A stretch of 64,000 nucleotides of DNA, from the NCBI RefSeq assembly GCF_000332095.2, contig NZ_KI913949.1:2420502-2484501 (forward strand), written 5' to 3'. Each line of letters opens with the position of its first letter. Position 1 is the stretch's first letter. This document shows positions 53,509-62,977 of this stretch, piece by piece. The notes beneath the pieces are model-generated. The model saw only the letters and a program-made list of their open reading frames with translations. It ran no database searches and was not told where the DNA came from. The translations under genes and the position numbers were made by a program. This DNA is from Leptolyngbya sp. PCC 6406. GTDB lineage: Bacteria; Cyanobacteriota; Cyanobacteriia; Phormidesmidales; Phormidesmidaceae.

Positions 53509-54144
53509 ATGCCTGTTGATGAAATTCTGCGCGTTCCCTACAACATCCCTGGCAGTCAGAACTGGCAGTGGCTGAATATCTATACCCGTCTAAGTCAGGA
53601 GCGCATTATCTTTCTGAATCAGCCCGTGACGATGGGCGTCGCCAACTCCATTATTTCGGCGCTGCTCTACCTGGAATCGGAAGATAATACTAAGCCGATC
53701 TACCTGTATATCAACTCCTTGGGCGATCCCGTGCTTGCGGGCATGGCGGATGAGACGGCGGGCCTCTCGGGTATCACCGCCAGCCTTGCCATCTATGACA
53801 CCTTCCAGCACATCAAGTCAGAGGTGATCACCATTTGCCTGGGGCAGGCGGTGGGGGTAGCAGTCATGTTGCTCTCGGCGGGCACCAAGGGCAAACGGGT
53901 CAGCCTCCCCAATGCCATGATTACCCTGATGCAGCCCTATGTTGGTACCCAGGGACAGGCCACGGATATTCAGCTCAGTGTCCAGGAGGCTTTAAACAAG
54001 CGCAATATCATGATGCAGATTTTGGCGGAAAATACGGGCCAATCCGTTGAAACGCTGCATCGCGACATGGACCGGGCTTTTTATCTGACCCCGACTGAAG
54101 CCCAAGCCTATGGGCTCATTGATCGCGTCTTGGATAACCGTTAG
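53509..54144 (+). CDS. Second ClpP-like subunit, predicted inactive
   Basis: A 211-residue ClpP-fold protein. The Ser site reads CLGQAVGVAVML (Gly at the Ser position) and the His site ITLMQPY (Met), so two of three catalytic residues are lost. Compared with active ClpP it has an insertion of ~11 residues (MADETAGLSGITA) after the INSLGDPVLAG segment that normally reads [11 protein letters not shown]. It would form mixed heptamers with its neighbours. It starts 8 bp after clpR and is followed 45 bp later by an active clpP. Confidence 0.88.
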   Translation: MPVDEILRVPYNIPGSQNWQWLNIYTRLSQERIIFLNQPVTMGVANSIISALLYLESEDNTKPIYLYINSLGDPVLAGMADETAGLSGITASLAIYDTFQHIKSEVITICLGQAVGVAVMLLSAGTKGKRVSLPNAMITLMQPYVGTQGQATDIQLSVQEALNKRNIMMQILAENTGQSVETLHRDMDRAFYLTPTEAQAYGLIDRVLDNR

Positions 54145-54189
54145 GGTCTGCCAACTCAACTCACTACTCGCTTTTTCAGGAGAAATTCT

Positions 54190-54810
54190 ATGCCTATTGG
54201 TGTGCCCAGTGTGGCCTATCGACTTCCCGGCAGCCCCTACGAACAATGGATCAGTATCTATGAGCGGCTGTTCCGGGAGCGGATCATTTTTCTATCCGAA
54301 GAGGTCACGGACAGCATTGCTAACGCCATCGTGGCTTATCTGCTGTACCTAGATTCTGAGGACAATACCAAGCCTATTTACCTCTATATCAATTCCCCTG
54401 GCGGTTCGGTGACGGCGGGTATGGCTATCTATGACACCATGCAGTACATCAAGGCGGAGGTGATCACCATTTGTGTGGGACTGGCGGCCTCTATGGGAGC
54501 TTTCTTGCTGGCGGCGGGGACCAAGGGGAAGCGCACCGCATTGCCCCACGCCCGGATCATGATCCACCAGCCCTTGAGTGGAGCCCGAGGGCAGGCTACG
54601 GATATTGAGATTGAGGCGAAGGAGGTGCTGCGGGTGAAGCACACCCTTAATAAAATGCTGGCGGAGCGTACGGGTAAGACCCTGGAGGAGATTGAGCGGG
54701 ATACCGATCGCGATTATTTCCTCTCGGCCCAGGAAGCGGCCCGCTATGGCCTGATTGATCGGGTGATTGAGGAGCGGGCACCGGAGGCGCTGGCTGCTGC
54801 CGTGAACTAA
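54190..54810 (+). CDS. clpP: ATP-dependent Clp protease proteolytic subunit (active ClpP)
   Basis: A 206-residue serine protease subunit with the intact triad: Ser in [11 protein letters not shown], His in RIMIHQP, and Asp in the downstream DTDRDYF region. Other hallmarks are [26 protein letters not shown] and [17 protein letters not shown]. It closes the three-gene clp cluster and supplies the only complete active site among them. Confidence 0.95.
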   Translation: MPIGVPSVAYRLPGSPYEQWISIYERLFRERIIFLSEEVTDSIANAIVAYLLYLDSEDNTKPIYLYINSPGGSVTAGMAIYDTMQYIKAEVITICVGLAASMGAFLLAAGTKGKRTALPHARIMIHQPLSGARGQATDIEIEAKEVLRVKHTLNKMLAERTGKTLEEIERDTDRDYFLSAQEAARYGLIDRVIEERAPEALAAAVN

Positions 54811-54958
54811 GGTGTGATGGCGTATGATCGCCTGTCTGCCCATTTCGCAGCCAATTGGGGCGCATTCATGTCGGCTCGTACTGCTCGTACTGTCTATTGG
54901 GGTTTGACCTATGGACTCACATTTCCCTTCCCCCCTGCGGGGGCTTCATCCCTCTTTG

Positions 54959-56173
54959 ATGACCATCCTGGGTGGAGGGCGACGACGGTGGCAGCGGCGA
55001 CTGTCTTTAACTGGTGCGATCGCACTTGTCCTGCTGACTAGTGGTAGCCAGATCCAAGCAGATACCTTCATCCCCAACGGCAACGCCCAAAGCGCCTATA
55101 TTGCTCCTCCACCGGGCTACAACCTGAATATCCGCAGCGGTCCCGGCACCCAGTTCCCCGCAGTCAATACCCTGCGCCGGGGCACCCCCATTACCCTCAC
55201 CGGACGCTATGAGAATGGCTGGGCCGAACTGACCAATGGCACATGGGTGGCGGGCAATCTAATTAGCCGCATGCCCCCCGCAGGCTCCGGGGGCGCAGGC
55301 ACCAACACCTATACCGCCTATGTGGCCACCCCCGTCGGCTACAACCTGAATATTCGCAGTGGCCCCGGCACCCAATTCCCCGCAGTCAATACCCTCAGTC
55401 GCGGCACCGCTATTACCGTCACCGAGCGCTATGAGAATGGCTGGGTGCAACTGACTAATGGCAGTTGGGCCGCAGGCAATCTAGTCCAAATCGGTAACCC
55501 TGTCGCCGTAGCTGCTACCCCTAGTACGGCGACAGGCACCAGCCCTAGCAGCAGCACGGTGCTGCAACTGGGCAGCCAGGGGCAGGCCGTGACTAGCTTA
55601 CAAACTCGCCTCCAAGCCCTGGGCTACTTGCCGGTGGCCTATACCCCCAATGGGGTGTTTGACGCCAGGACAACCCAAGCGGTCCAAGACTTTCAGCGGG
55701 TGAATGGTTTGCCAGTGGATGGGGTGGTTGGATCGGAGACCTTGAATCGGATTTACAGTGCCGATGCCAGCTACCGGACTACAGGTGGAACCACCAGTGG
55801 CGGGACAGTGACACCAAGCCCTACACCTACTGCCAGCCCTACACCTACTGCCAGCCCATCGCCTACTGCCAGCCCATCGCCCACGGCTAGTCCTTCCCCC
55901 ACCGTCAGCCCTACACCTACCGCCAGCCCATCGCCCACGGCCACTTCCAGTCCAGCCCCTACCAGCACCCCTGGGAATGGGGTCGCCAGGGAAGTGGTAG
56001 TCCGGACCGACAATGGCATGGAAATGCCCACGTTTACAGGACCGGGAACAGAATACGCGCTAGCTGAATTCTTGCCCGATGGTTCTAGGATCCGCATCAC
56101 GGGACAGATCCAGGGAAATTGGGCGGAGATGGAAAATGGTAACTGGGCCTATGTCCCCTGGTTAGAGCTTTAG
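54959..56173 (+). CDS. Secreted protein with three bacterial SH3 domains and a peptidoglycan-binding domain
   Basis: Roughly 404 residues from ATG 54959 (420 from the in-frame ATG 54911). The signal peptide has a basic start GGGRRRWQRR, then LTGAIALVLLTSGSQIQA. Two close SH3b copies follow (GYNLNIRSGPGTQFPAVNTL ... YENGWAELTNGTWVAGNL), then a PG_binding_1 domain (LQLGSQGQAVTSLQTRLQALGYL ... GVFDARTTQAVQDFQ), a Pro/Thr/Ser linker built of SPTPTA units (DNA 55814-55950), and a third SH3b. It probably binds the cell wall. No catalytic domain is present. Confidence 0.88.
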   Translation: MTILGGGRRRWQRRLSLTGAIALVLLTSGSQIQADTFIPNGNAQSAYIAPPPGYNLNIRSGPGTQFPAVNTLRRGTPITLTGRYENGWAELTNGTWVAGNLISRMPPAGSGGAGTNTYTAYVATPVGYNLNIRSGPGTQFPAVNTLSRGTAITVTERYENGWVQLTNGSWAAGNLVQIGNPVAVAATPSTATGTSPSSSTVLQLGSQGQAVTSLQTRLQALGYLPVAYTPNGVFDARTTQAVQDFQRVNGLPVDGVVGSETLNRIYSADASYRTTGGTTSGGTVTPSPTPTASPTPTASPSPTASPSPTASPSPTVSPTPTASPSPTATSSPAPTSTPGNGVAREVVVRTDNGMEMPTFTGPGTEYALAEFLPDGSRIRITGQIQGNWAEMENGNWAYVPWLEL

Positions 56174-56229
56174 AAAGGGCTTAGCCATGGGTCGGGGACA
56201 ATTCCTGCCGAATTCAGTCCCTCAGTTCC

Positions 56230-56257
56230 TTGTTGGAGTCATAGCGACCCCTATAAT
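56230..56257 (+). promoter_or_regulatory. Candidate promoter of the MarR gene
   Basis: TTGTTG (56230-56235), a 16-bp spacer and TATAAT (56252-56257), a close match to the sigma-70-type consensus. Confidence 0.55.
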
Positions 56258-56270
56258 CGAGAAAAAGTTT

Positions 56271-56292
56271 GGGGTGTTTTAAGATACACCCC
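56271..56292. promoter_or_regulatory. Candidate operator (7-bp inverted repeat)
   Basis: GGGGTGT (56271-56277), an 8-bp spacer TTTAAGAT, ACACCCC (56286-56292), between the -10 box and the GTG start of the MarR gene. The position suits autorepression; binding is inference. Confidence 0.5.
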
Positions 56293-56301
56293 CTCCTTAA
56301 T

Positions 56302-56811
56302 GTGCTAACTGTACGTGACTTACCCAAGTATGAGGCGCTGCTAGCGCTCGCCCGTCAGTATCCGGCGCTAAACATTACGGCGGTGGAAACCTGCACGATG
56401 TTTTTGCGGACTGCGACGGATGTCTACGGGGTCATGGATCGTCACTTCAGCGAATACGATTTGTCCATGGGCAAGTTCATCGTGTTGATGCTGCTGAAGT
56501 GCAGCGACGATGGTTGTACGCCTTCGGAATGTGCCGATCGAGCCGGGGTAACTCGGGGCACCATCACGGGGCTTTTGGATGGACTGGAGCGAGAGGGGCT
56601 CCTCAGCCGGGAACCCCATCCCCAGGATCGTCGCTGTACCCTGGTGCGCCTCAGCGATCGCGGTTATACGCTTTTGGATGGCATGTTGCCGCACCATTTT
56701 CAACTCATTGCCACCCTGATGTCGCCTCTCTGTGAAGCAGAGCAACGCACCCTATTCATCCTCCTCGAAAAGCTGCGCTTAGGGGCACAACCCCTCCTAG
56801 AGGCGGATTAG
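56302..56811 (+). CDS. MarR family transcriptional regulator
   Basis: A ~169-residue winged-helix regulator. The DNA-binding helices are in TPSECADRAGVTRGTITGLLDGLEREGLLSREPHPQDRRCTLVRLSDRG, the standard MarR recognition helix and wing. The start is uncertain: TTG 56269 opens the frame, but a candidate operator lies over that stretch, so GTG 56302 is preferred. It lies 123 bp upstream of a purine/cytosine permease gene in the same direction and may control it. Confidence 0.88.
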   Translation: MLTVRDLPKYEALLALARQYPALNITAVETCTMFLRTATDVYGVMDRHFSEYDLSMGKFIVLMLLKCSDDGCTPSECADRAGVTRGTITGLLDGLEREGLLSREPHPQDRRCTLVRLSDRGYTLLDGMLPHHFQLIATLMSPLCEAEQRTLFILLEKLRLGAQPLLEAD

Positions 56812-56934
56812 AACAGGGCGGTGGGCAATCTGGCGGGCAATCTTTAGATCCGTGGGGTGGGTGGGGAAAGATACTTTTCGCCAGGGCCAAACCCGCCTAC
56901 AATGCTGCCACAGTTTTCGAGGCGGCCTATAACC

Positions 56935-58227
56935 ATGACCACGATGCCCGAATCGCCTGCGGTAACGCAGGGCAGCGTTGCTGAGGACTATCCCCTCAGT
57001 TCAGTTCCTGTCAATGCGCGTAAGTCCTTTATTTCCCTAGCCCCCATTCTGGCGGGGTTTACCCTCTATTCCGGCACCCTGTTTGCTGGGGGACTGGTGG
57101 GGAATTCCTTCCAATTTTGGCCCGACTTGGTGGGGGTCATTCTCCTGGGCAACCTGATTCTAGGGGTATATGCCGCCCTGCTAGGACTCATCGCCGCCAA
57201 CAGCGGCCTCACTACCGTTCTCATGGCCCGCTTTAGCTTTGGCAATGTGGGGTCGCGGTGGGTGGACTTTATTCTCGGCTTTACTCAAATAGGATGGTAC
57301 GCCTGGACCTCTGCCCTTATGGCCCAGGTGCTGAACAGTCTGGCGGGTGTACCCGAGTCTTTGAACTGGTTGGTGATTTTGTTCTTCACCTATGCCTTTT
57401 GCTCCACTGCCTACTTTGGCTATAAGGCTATGGACTGGCTCAGTCGTGTCGCTGTACCCGCCATGGTGCTGCTGATGGTGCTGAGTTTGTCCATCGCTGC
57501 TGGCGATGTAGGGGGCTTTGCGGGGTTGCAAAATCAGGCGATTATTGAGCCCCTACCACTGAATGCTGCTATCACCATCATCGTGGGCACCTTTGTCTCT
57601 GGCGGCACCCAAGCGACCAACTGGAGCCGCTTTGCCAGTAGTGGCAAGGTGGGGTTTGGGGCGACTCTGATTGCCTTTTTTCTCGGCAATGGCCTCTTGA
57701 TCTTTAGTGGTGCTTTTTGTGCCAAGGTCTACGGTGAGCCGGATATCGTCAAGGTCATGGCTCAACAGGGACTGTTGGTGTGGGGGTTGATTCTGTTCTT
57801 TTTGAATATATGGACGACCCAGGACAACGCCATCTATTCCTTTTCCATTGCCGGGGCCAATATGTTCCGCACCCACAAGCGCACTCTGTTTGTTCTGGGG
57901 GGGGCGACCTTTGCCCTGATCCTGGCCTTGGGGGGGATCTATGAACTGCTGGTGAATTATCTGATTCTGCTGGGGATATTCATTCCCCCCATTGGTGGCG
58001 TCATCATGGCGGACTTTTGGGTTGCTCGCCGGGGACAGTTTCCTGATTTGGCGGAACCCCAACCCGCCTTTAACTGGGCCGGGGTGATTGCCTATGTGGT
58101 GGCATCTGCGATCGCATATTGGAGCAATACGACCTCCTTCGGCATCGTCCCCGTCAATGGCATCGTGTCAGCTCTCGTGATCTACGCAATTCTGTCGAAG
58201 CTCATTCCCCAGGGCAGAACCACCTGA
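56935..58227 (+). CDS. CodB-like NCS1 cytosine/purine permease
   Basis: A 430-residue membrane transporter with about twelve hydrophobic segments. NCS1 family features are APILAGFTLYSGTLFAGGLVG, RFSFGNVGSRWVDFILGFTQIGWYAW, and FVSGGTQATNWSRFA followed by TTQDNAIYSFSIAGANMF. This wording matches CodB-type permeases for cytosine or related bases. ATG 56935 gives the normal cytoplasmic N-terminus; the open frame from 56857 is not needed. Together with nupC and rbsK it adds to the nucleobase/nucleoside uptake capacity. Confidence 0.88.
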   Translation: MTTMPESPAVTQGSVAEDYPLSSVPVNARKSFISLAPILAGFTLYSGTLFAGGLVGNSFQFWPDLVGVILLGNLILGVYAALLGLIAANSGLTTVLMARFSFGNVGSRWVDFILGFTQIGWYAWTSALMAQVLNSLAGVPESLNWLVILFFTYAFCSTAYFGYKAMDWLSRVAVPAMVLLMVLSLSIAAGDVGGFAGLQNQAIIEPLPLNAAITIIVGTFVSGGTQATNWSRFASSGKVGFGATLIAFFLGNGLLIFSGAFCAKVYGEPDIVKVMAQQGLLVWGLILFFLNIWTTQDNAIYSFSIAGANMFRTHKRTLFVLGGATFALILALGGIYELLVNYLILLGIFIPPIGGVIMADFWVARRGQFPDLAEPQPAFNWAGVIAYVVASAIAYWSNTTSFGIVPVNGIVSALVIYAILSKLIPQGRTT

Positions 58228-58284
58228 TCCCAAAACCCACCAAGACACTTGCTCCAAGTTCATGCAGGATTGCAATATATATGA

Positions 58285-58390
58285 CATGGGCGTATCCAAG
58301 GGTTAGGGAAGTCTAGGAAGGTTCGTTCTTTCACCAAAGGAGGTTTGGGCGTTTCAGCGTCCTCTCCCCCAAAGTCTGGATACGCCCATG
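58285..58390. repeat. 106-bp inverted-repeat unit
   Basis: CATGGGCGTATCCA (58285-58298) and TGGATACGCCCATG (58377-58390) are exact inverted ends; similarity extends a few bases outward. The annotated ATG of the following gene overlaps the right end. It may be a small MITE. Confidence 0.65.
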
Positions 58391-58906
58391 ACATCAAATA
58401 TGACATTAACTCTGGTGCAACGGATGCAGGTATGGTTCCGCCTTCATCGGCGGATCACTCTGACCGTGCCCGTCGCGATCGCAGTTGCCAGACAACAGCT
58501 CAATTTTTCCCTAAGCCGCGAGATTGTTCTCGGCGGACGATTTAAACTGACTCGCCGCTACTGGGGCCATTTCAGTGCTGACCAGCTCACCCTCTATGGT
58601 CCCAGAGCCCAGAAACAGTTTTGCTTTCGCACCCAGGGACAACTGAGTGCCAGTGATCTGCCCGACCACACTCGCATTGATTTAGACATTTACCTGAGAA
58701 CTCTCGACCTTTATTTACTTCTGGTCGCGATCGCGGTGGTAACCACGGTGCTGCTTGCAATATTTCGGCTGGGGGGACTCGTCCTTCTGCCTATCTTTTT
58801 GGGCTTCTTTTATCTCATGGTGCAGTGGCACTTTCAGTACTACGCCACCGAAATCACCCAACTTCTCAAGGATTTGAGTACTGGAGTCAAGGTGGAGTCC
58901 CCTTAG
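58388..58906 (+). CDS. Two-helix membrane protein of unknown function
   Basis: 172 codons. The N-terminal half is basic and soluble (QMQVWFRLHRRITLTVPVAIAVARQQL; RYWGHFSADQLTLYGPRAQKQF). It is followed by two adjacent transmembrane helices (LDLYLLLVAIAVVTTVLLAIF and LGGLVLLPIFLGFFYLMVQW) and a short cytoplasmic tail. I do not recognise the family. The first ATG lies within an inverted repeat end, so a start at ATG 58400 or 58424 is equally possible. Confidence 0.6.
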   Translation: MTSNMTLTLVQRMQVWFRLHRRITLTVPVAIAVARQQLNFSLSREIVLGGRFKLTRRYWGHFSADQLTLYGPRAQKQFCFRTQGQLSASDLPDHTRIDLDIYLRTLDLYLLLVAIAVVTTVLLAIFRLGGLVLLPIFLGFFYLMVQWHFQYYATEITQLLKDLSTGVKVESP

Positions 58907-58982
58907 GGACGTGCAAGGCAATAACACCCCACTGATTCGGACCCACAGTTCTGTACCCTTACAGGGGGTTCCTGCACCTGGG

Positions 58983-59807
58983 TTAAAGCTGGGCAATGAG
59001 GTCGCCGCGCAGGACGGTGATGGCTTGACCGCTGATCAAGACGCGATCTGCTTGGCACGTCACCTTCAGCAGCCCGCCTCGGGTGGACACCTGCCGCGCT
59101 AGGAAGGTGTCCTTCCCCAGCTTTTCCTGCCAGTAGGGGGCCAGGGAACAATGGGCGGACCCCGTCACCGGATCTTCATTGATACCTGCCGCCGGGGCAA
59201 AGTAGCGAGAGACAAAATCCACCGCCGGATCTTCAGCGGCACTGGTGACGATCACCCCCATCACGGGTAAGGTCGCCATCAGAGAGAAGTCGGGCTGGAG
59301 CGATCGCACATGGGCCTCTGACGCCAGCTCCACCAGATAATTGCCCTCAATGGCCGTCGTACTCCCCCCCACAAACAGCGGCTCCTGTCCCCGCAGCGCC
59401 TTCAGCAGCACAGGATCGGGGGAGATCGGCTCCATGGGTTGGCGGGGAAAATTCAGGGTGATCCAGTCTTCCTCTAATCGGGCGGTAAGCAGCCCGCTGC
59501 GGGTGTGAAACCGGGCTGTAGCTCCAGGGTCGAGATGCCCTTCGCTCCAGAGCACATGGGCACTGGCCAGGGTGGCGTGGCCGCAAAGGTCCACCTCCGT
59601 TGTCGGCGTAAACCAGCGCAGATGGTAGCCGTCCTCGACGGGATGGAGAAAGGCGGTTTCCGAAAGGTTCATCTCCGCCGCGATCGCACGCATCCAGTCC
59701 TCATCCACAGGGGCGGCCAGAACACAGACCGCTGCGGGGTTGCCTGCAAAGGGCTCAGCGGTAAAGGCGTCAACTTGGAGAATTTGCAAGGAAGTTGGGA
59801 CAGTCAT
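58983..59807 (-). CDS. PhzF family isomerase/epimerase-like protein
   Basis: A 274-residue protein of the PhzF/DapF fold. Motifs are VDAFTAEPFAGNPAAVCVL, MRAIAAEMNLSETAFL (with the catalytic-type Glu), LRWFTPTTEVDLCGHATLASAHVL and NEDPVTGSAHCSLAPYW. Family members are widespread and mostly of unknown substrate; no phenazine genes are nearby, so a phenazine role is unlikely. It is isolated from neighbours on both sides. Confidence 0.93.
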   Translation of the reverse strand: MTVPTSLQILQVDAFTAEPFAGNPAAVCVLAAPVDEDWMRAIAAEMNLSETAFLHPVEDGYHLRWFTPTTEVDLCGHATLASAHVLWSEGHLDPGATARFHTRSGLLTARLEEDWITLNFPRQPMEPISPDPVLLKALRGQEPLFVGGSTTAIEGNYLVELASEAHVRSLQPDFSLMATLPVMGVIVTSAAEDPAVDFVSRYFAPAAGINEDPVTGSAHCSLAPYWQEKLGKDTFLARQVSTRGGLLKVTCQADRVLISGQAITVLRGDLIAQL

Positions 59808-59860
59808 AGGAGATTAACGGCTATACCGCTCTTTTATCCAGATCATCGGATCCTACACCC

Positions 59861-59882
59861 CCTATCGGTCCCCACCGATAGG
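59861..59882. repeat. Short hairpin upstream of the phzF-like gene
   Basis: CCTATCGGT, CCCC, ACCGATAGG: a perfect 9-bp stem in the space between the phzF-like and CHAT genes. Role unknown. Confidence 0.55.
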
Positions 59883-60029
59883 TGATCCGCCTACCCAGTC
59901 TTAGTAGCGTGGGTAGAACGACGTAAAACCCACGAATACCAAGGAGCAACCTAGTCGTAGAGTGATTGCCCAGTGGGCGGGTGACCGATATGGGGTGTTA
60001 TGGAATTGCCCGTCCCCTCGGGTGCGACC

Positions 60030-62885
60030 CTAAAGCGATCGCCAATTCCCTGCCAGCACAAACGCCGCCCAATAGTAGGGATGGCTATACTCGCCCCCCC
60101 GATTGATCATCTCCAACTGCACCGCCCGCAACGCCTCACTGCGACCCATCCCCGCCATCAGCTTTTCGTAATACCGGGCCATCAGGCTCTGGGTGCCAAA
60201 ATCATCCACCTGCCACAGACTCAGCAGTTGGGTCTCCGCCCCAGCAATACCAAAGGCCCGCCGCAGACCATACACCCCCTCCCCATTGGCCACATCTCCC
60301 AGGCCAGTATCGCAAGCGGAGAGCACCACCAATTGGGTGCCAAAGAGATTCAGTTGGGACGCTTCCAAAGCGGTGAGCACCCCATCTTCATCGCCACTGC
60401 GGCGGGGATTGAACCCAGCTAAGGCCAAGCCCGATCGCAGTAAGGGATTCTCGACAGCAACATTGACCGGGATGCCGGGGGACAGCGACTCACCCCCGGC
60501 AATCAAGCCCAACCCCCGCGAGTCGGCATTGGGTCGCTCTACATCCGCCAGAAAGAACCCATGGGTGGCGATGTGGAGAATGCGGGGGGCCTGCACCTGC
60601 TTGAGGGCATTCTCAGTGGCTTGGTCGCCTTCCAGAAACGCGGCATTGGGGAAAAGGGGCTGAAGGGCGACGAGTTCTGCCGCTGTCCCCGGCAGGGGGC
60701 CAAATTGCAGTTGCCCCAGGACGGTGGCCCGTTGGCCAGTGCCGCGACTGCTGGCCACTTGTACGGGGTCGGTGTCGTAGTTGGGGTTCCCCACTAGGAC
60801 GGCGGGGTTGCGGCTGGGGGGGACCACACCGAAGCGCACCAGATCCCGTCCCGTATTCAGATAACTGATCTGGTATTGCTCCACCAAGTAAGTCCCTGAG
60901 CCGCCCCGCCCCGCTCCCTGAGCGGAGTCGAAGGGCAATGCCTCAAAGGGCAGCAAATTCAGTTGACCATCGGGGGAAATCAGCAAATGCTCTCGCCTTT
61001 GGAGGTGGGGGGCGATGGGGTCAAAGACCAAGGCTTTAATCGCACCCGTCACAGTCTCTACCCGATCTGGGGCAATTTGTACTGCCACAGTACCCCGCCG
61101 TTGAAAATCAGCGCGGGTATCTTGCAGCAGGCCCACAAAGGACCGGACGGCGTCATCAATCTCGGCAGCGTCACCTAAATCCACGGCCTCAATGCGGCCA
61201 TCGGGAAACAGCAGGTAGGCGGCGTAGCGGGCTGCTCCCCAGGGGTTGCGGGGATCTTGGGCATTGAAGGGCTGATAGCGGACGTATTCCACCAGCACGC
61301 CGTTGGCAGGGATCTGGGCTTGGACGGCGGCGAGGGTGACGGGGGTGGCTTCGGCGCGGAAGGTGGCACTGCGGCGGGCTAGGGTGGCTTCCAGTTGGTT
61401 GGCTTGGGCTTCTAGGGCGGTGATTTGGGCGCGGTATTGGTCGGGGAGCAGATCAGGGGGTGGGTTGAAGGTGAGATTGGCTAGTTGCCGCTGGGTGTTG
61501 GTGAGTTGGTCTAGGGTGGCTTGGTCGTCGGGGGTGAGGTTTTGCCGCAGTACTTGTAGGCTGGTGGTGCCCTCATCCAGGATGCGACCCTTGCGGCGCA
61601 GGAGAGTGGTCAGGGCCAGTTGTGCGGCTTCGGGGGAGGTGGGGGCGGATTGCAGGTGGAGGGAGATGGATCGTTGGCCTGTGCCCCAGATCGCGTTGAT
61701 ATAGGTTTGTCGTCGGGCTTCAGGTAAGGGTGCTAGGTTCAGAGCCAGATTCCACTCTTCAATGTCGAGTCCCTGCCCAAGGAACGATATCGCCTCCCCA
61801 TGGCGACCCTGGGCTTGGTATAGTGATGCCAAGTTGTTGAGGCTGAGGGCCAGATTGGGATTGCGATTCCCATGCCGCTCTCGCCAGATGGCCAGGGATT
61901 CTTGGTAGAGGGGTTCCGCTTCCCCATAGCGGCCCTGGGCTTGGTACAGCGATGCCAGGTTGTTGAGGCTGGTGGCGGCCACAGATGAATTGGAATGGCG
62001 ATCTCCTGCCTGCTCACGAAGGATGGCTAGGGATTCTCGGAAGAGAGGTTCCGCCTCCCCATAGCGACCCTGGTCTTGGTACAGCGATGCCAGGGTGCCG
62101 AGGCTTAAGGCCACAGCGGGATGGCGATCTCCTGCTTGCTCACGAAGGATGGCCAGGGATTCTTGGTAGAGGGGTTCCGCCTCCCCATAACGACCCTGGG
62201 CACGGTACAGCTCTGCCAGGTTGTTGAGGCTGAAGGCTACATTGGGATGGCGATTGCCCAATTGCTCACGAAGGATGGCTAGGGATTCTTGGTAGAGGGA
62301 TTCCGCTTCCCCATAGCGGCCCTGGGCTTTGTACAGCGATGCCAGGGTGCCAAGGTTGGTGGCCACATCGGGATGGCGATTGCCCAACTGCTCTCGACGG
62401 ATGGCCAGGGATTCTTGGGCCAGAGGTTCTGCCTCCCCATGGCGACCCTGGTTTGCATATAGAAGAGCCAAGTTGTAGAGGCTGGTGGCCACATCGGGAT
62501 GGCGATTGCCCAATTGCTCACGACGGATGGCCAGGGATTCTTGGTAGAGAGGTTCGGCCTCCCCATAGCGCCTCATCTCAAAATGGTACAGCCCCGCCAA
62601 GTTGCCGAGACTGGTGGCCACATCAGGATGGTGATTGCCCAACTGCTCACGCAGGATGGCCAGGGATTCTCGGTAAAGGGTTTCAGCCTCTCTGTAGCGT
62701 CCTGCTTGGGAAAGTTCAAAGGCTTGTTGGTTGAGGGTAGCAGCTCGATTTAGAGCGGTGGTGTTGGGGGATTGGCTGAGGGTGGTTGGGGGAGTGGGGA
62801 GTGATTGGGCGGTGCTGGGGGGATGGAGGCCCAAGAGGGCGAGTGCGAGTGCCGCTGCTGTGATCCGTTGCCGTTGCCGTGCCAT
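60030..62885 (-). CDS. Secreted TPR-CHAT (caspase-like) protein
   Basis: A 951-residue protein. The N-terminus has a signal-like segment (RITAAALALALLGLHPPSTAQS). About eight 42-residue kinesin-light-chain-type TPR units follow (~50-385: LYQESLAIRREQLGNRHPDVATSLYNLA.LY..QGRYGEAEP), with nearly identical DNA. A helical region comes next (~400-600). The C-terminal ~350 residues are a CHAT domain with His775 (HIATHGFF) and Cys858 (SACDTG), the caspase-like dyad. Such proteins are frequent in cyanobacteria; protease activity is predicted, the target is unknown. An RGAGRGGSG-like low-complexity insert interrupts the CHAT domain near residue 660. Confidence 0.92.
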   Translation of the reverse strand: MARQRQRITAAALALALLGLHPPSTAQSLPTPPTTLSQSPNTTALNRAATLNQQAFELSQAGRYREAETLYRESLAILREQLGNHHPDVATSLGNLAGLYHFEMRRYGEAEPLYQESLAIRREQLGNRHPDVATSLYNLALLYANQGRHGEAEPLAQESLAIRREQLGNRHPDVATNLGTLASLYKAQGRYGEAESLYQESLAILREQLGNRHPNVAFSLNNLAELYRAQGRYGEAEPLYQESLAILREQAGDRHPAVALSLGTLASLYQDQGRYGEAEPLFRESLAILREQAGDRHSNSSVAATSLNNLASLYQAQGRYGEAEPLYQESLAIWRERHGNRNPNLALSLNNLASLYQAQGRHGEAISFLGQGLDIEEWNLALNLAPLPEARRQTYINAIWGTGQRSISLHLQSAPTSPEAAQLALTTLLRRKGRILDEGTTSLQVLRQNLTPDDQATLDQLTNTQRQLANLTFNPPPDLLPDQYRAQITALEAQANQLEATLARRSATFRAEATPVTLAAVQAQIPANGVLVEYVRYQPFNAQDPRNPWGAARYAAYLLFPDGRIEAVDLGDAAEIDDAVRSFVGLLQDTRADFQRRGTVAVQIAPDRVETVTGAIKALVFDPIAPHLQRREHLLISPDGQLNLLPFEALPFDSAQGAGRGGSGTYLVEQYQISYLNTGRDLVRFGVVPPSRNPAVLVGNPNYDTDPVQVASSRGTGQRATVLGQLQFGPLPGTAAELVALQPLFPNAAFLEGDQATENALKQVQAPRILHIATHGFFLADVERPNADSRGLGLIAGGESLSPGIPVNVAVENPLLRSGLALAGFNPRRSGDEDGVLTALEASQLNLFGTQLVVLSACDTGLGDVANGEGVYGLRRAFGIAGAETQLLSLWQVDDFGTQSLMARYYEKLMAGMGRSEALRAVQLEMINRGGEYSHPYYWAAFVLAGNWRSL

Positions 62886-62977
62886 TGGTTTACCCCCAGG
62901 TACTCTCCGTAAAGGTACTTACTTCCCCGCCCCGCCCACCTATTCACCCCCACTCTCTTTAGATTTCCCGCCAGTCA

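Noticed and set aside
58983..59807. Phenazine biosynthesis cluster
   Set aside because: Only a phzF-like gene is present; the family is widespread outside phenazine pathways and no other phz genes are nearby.
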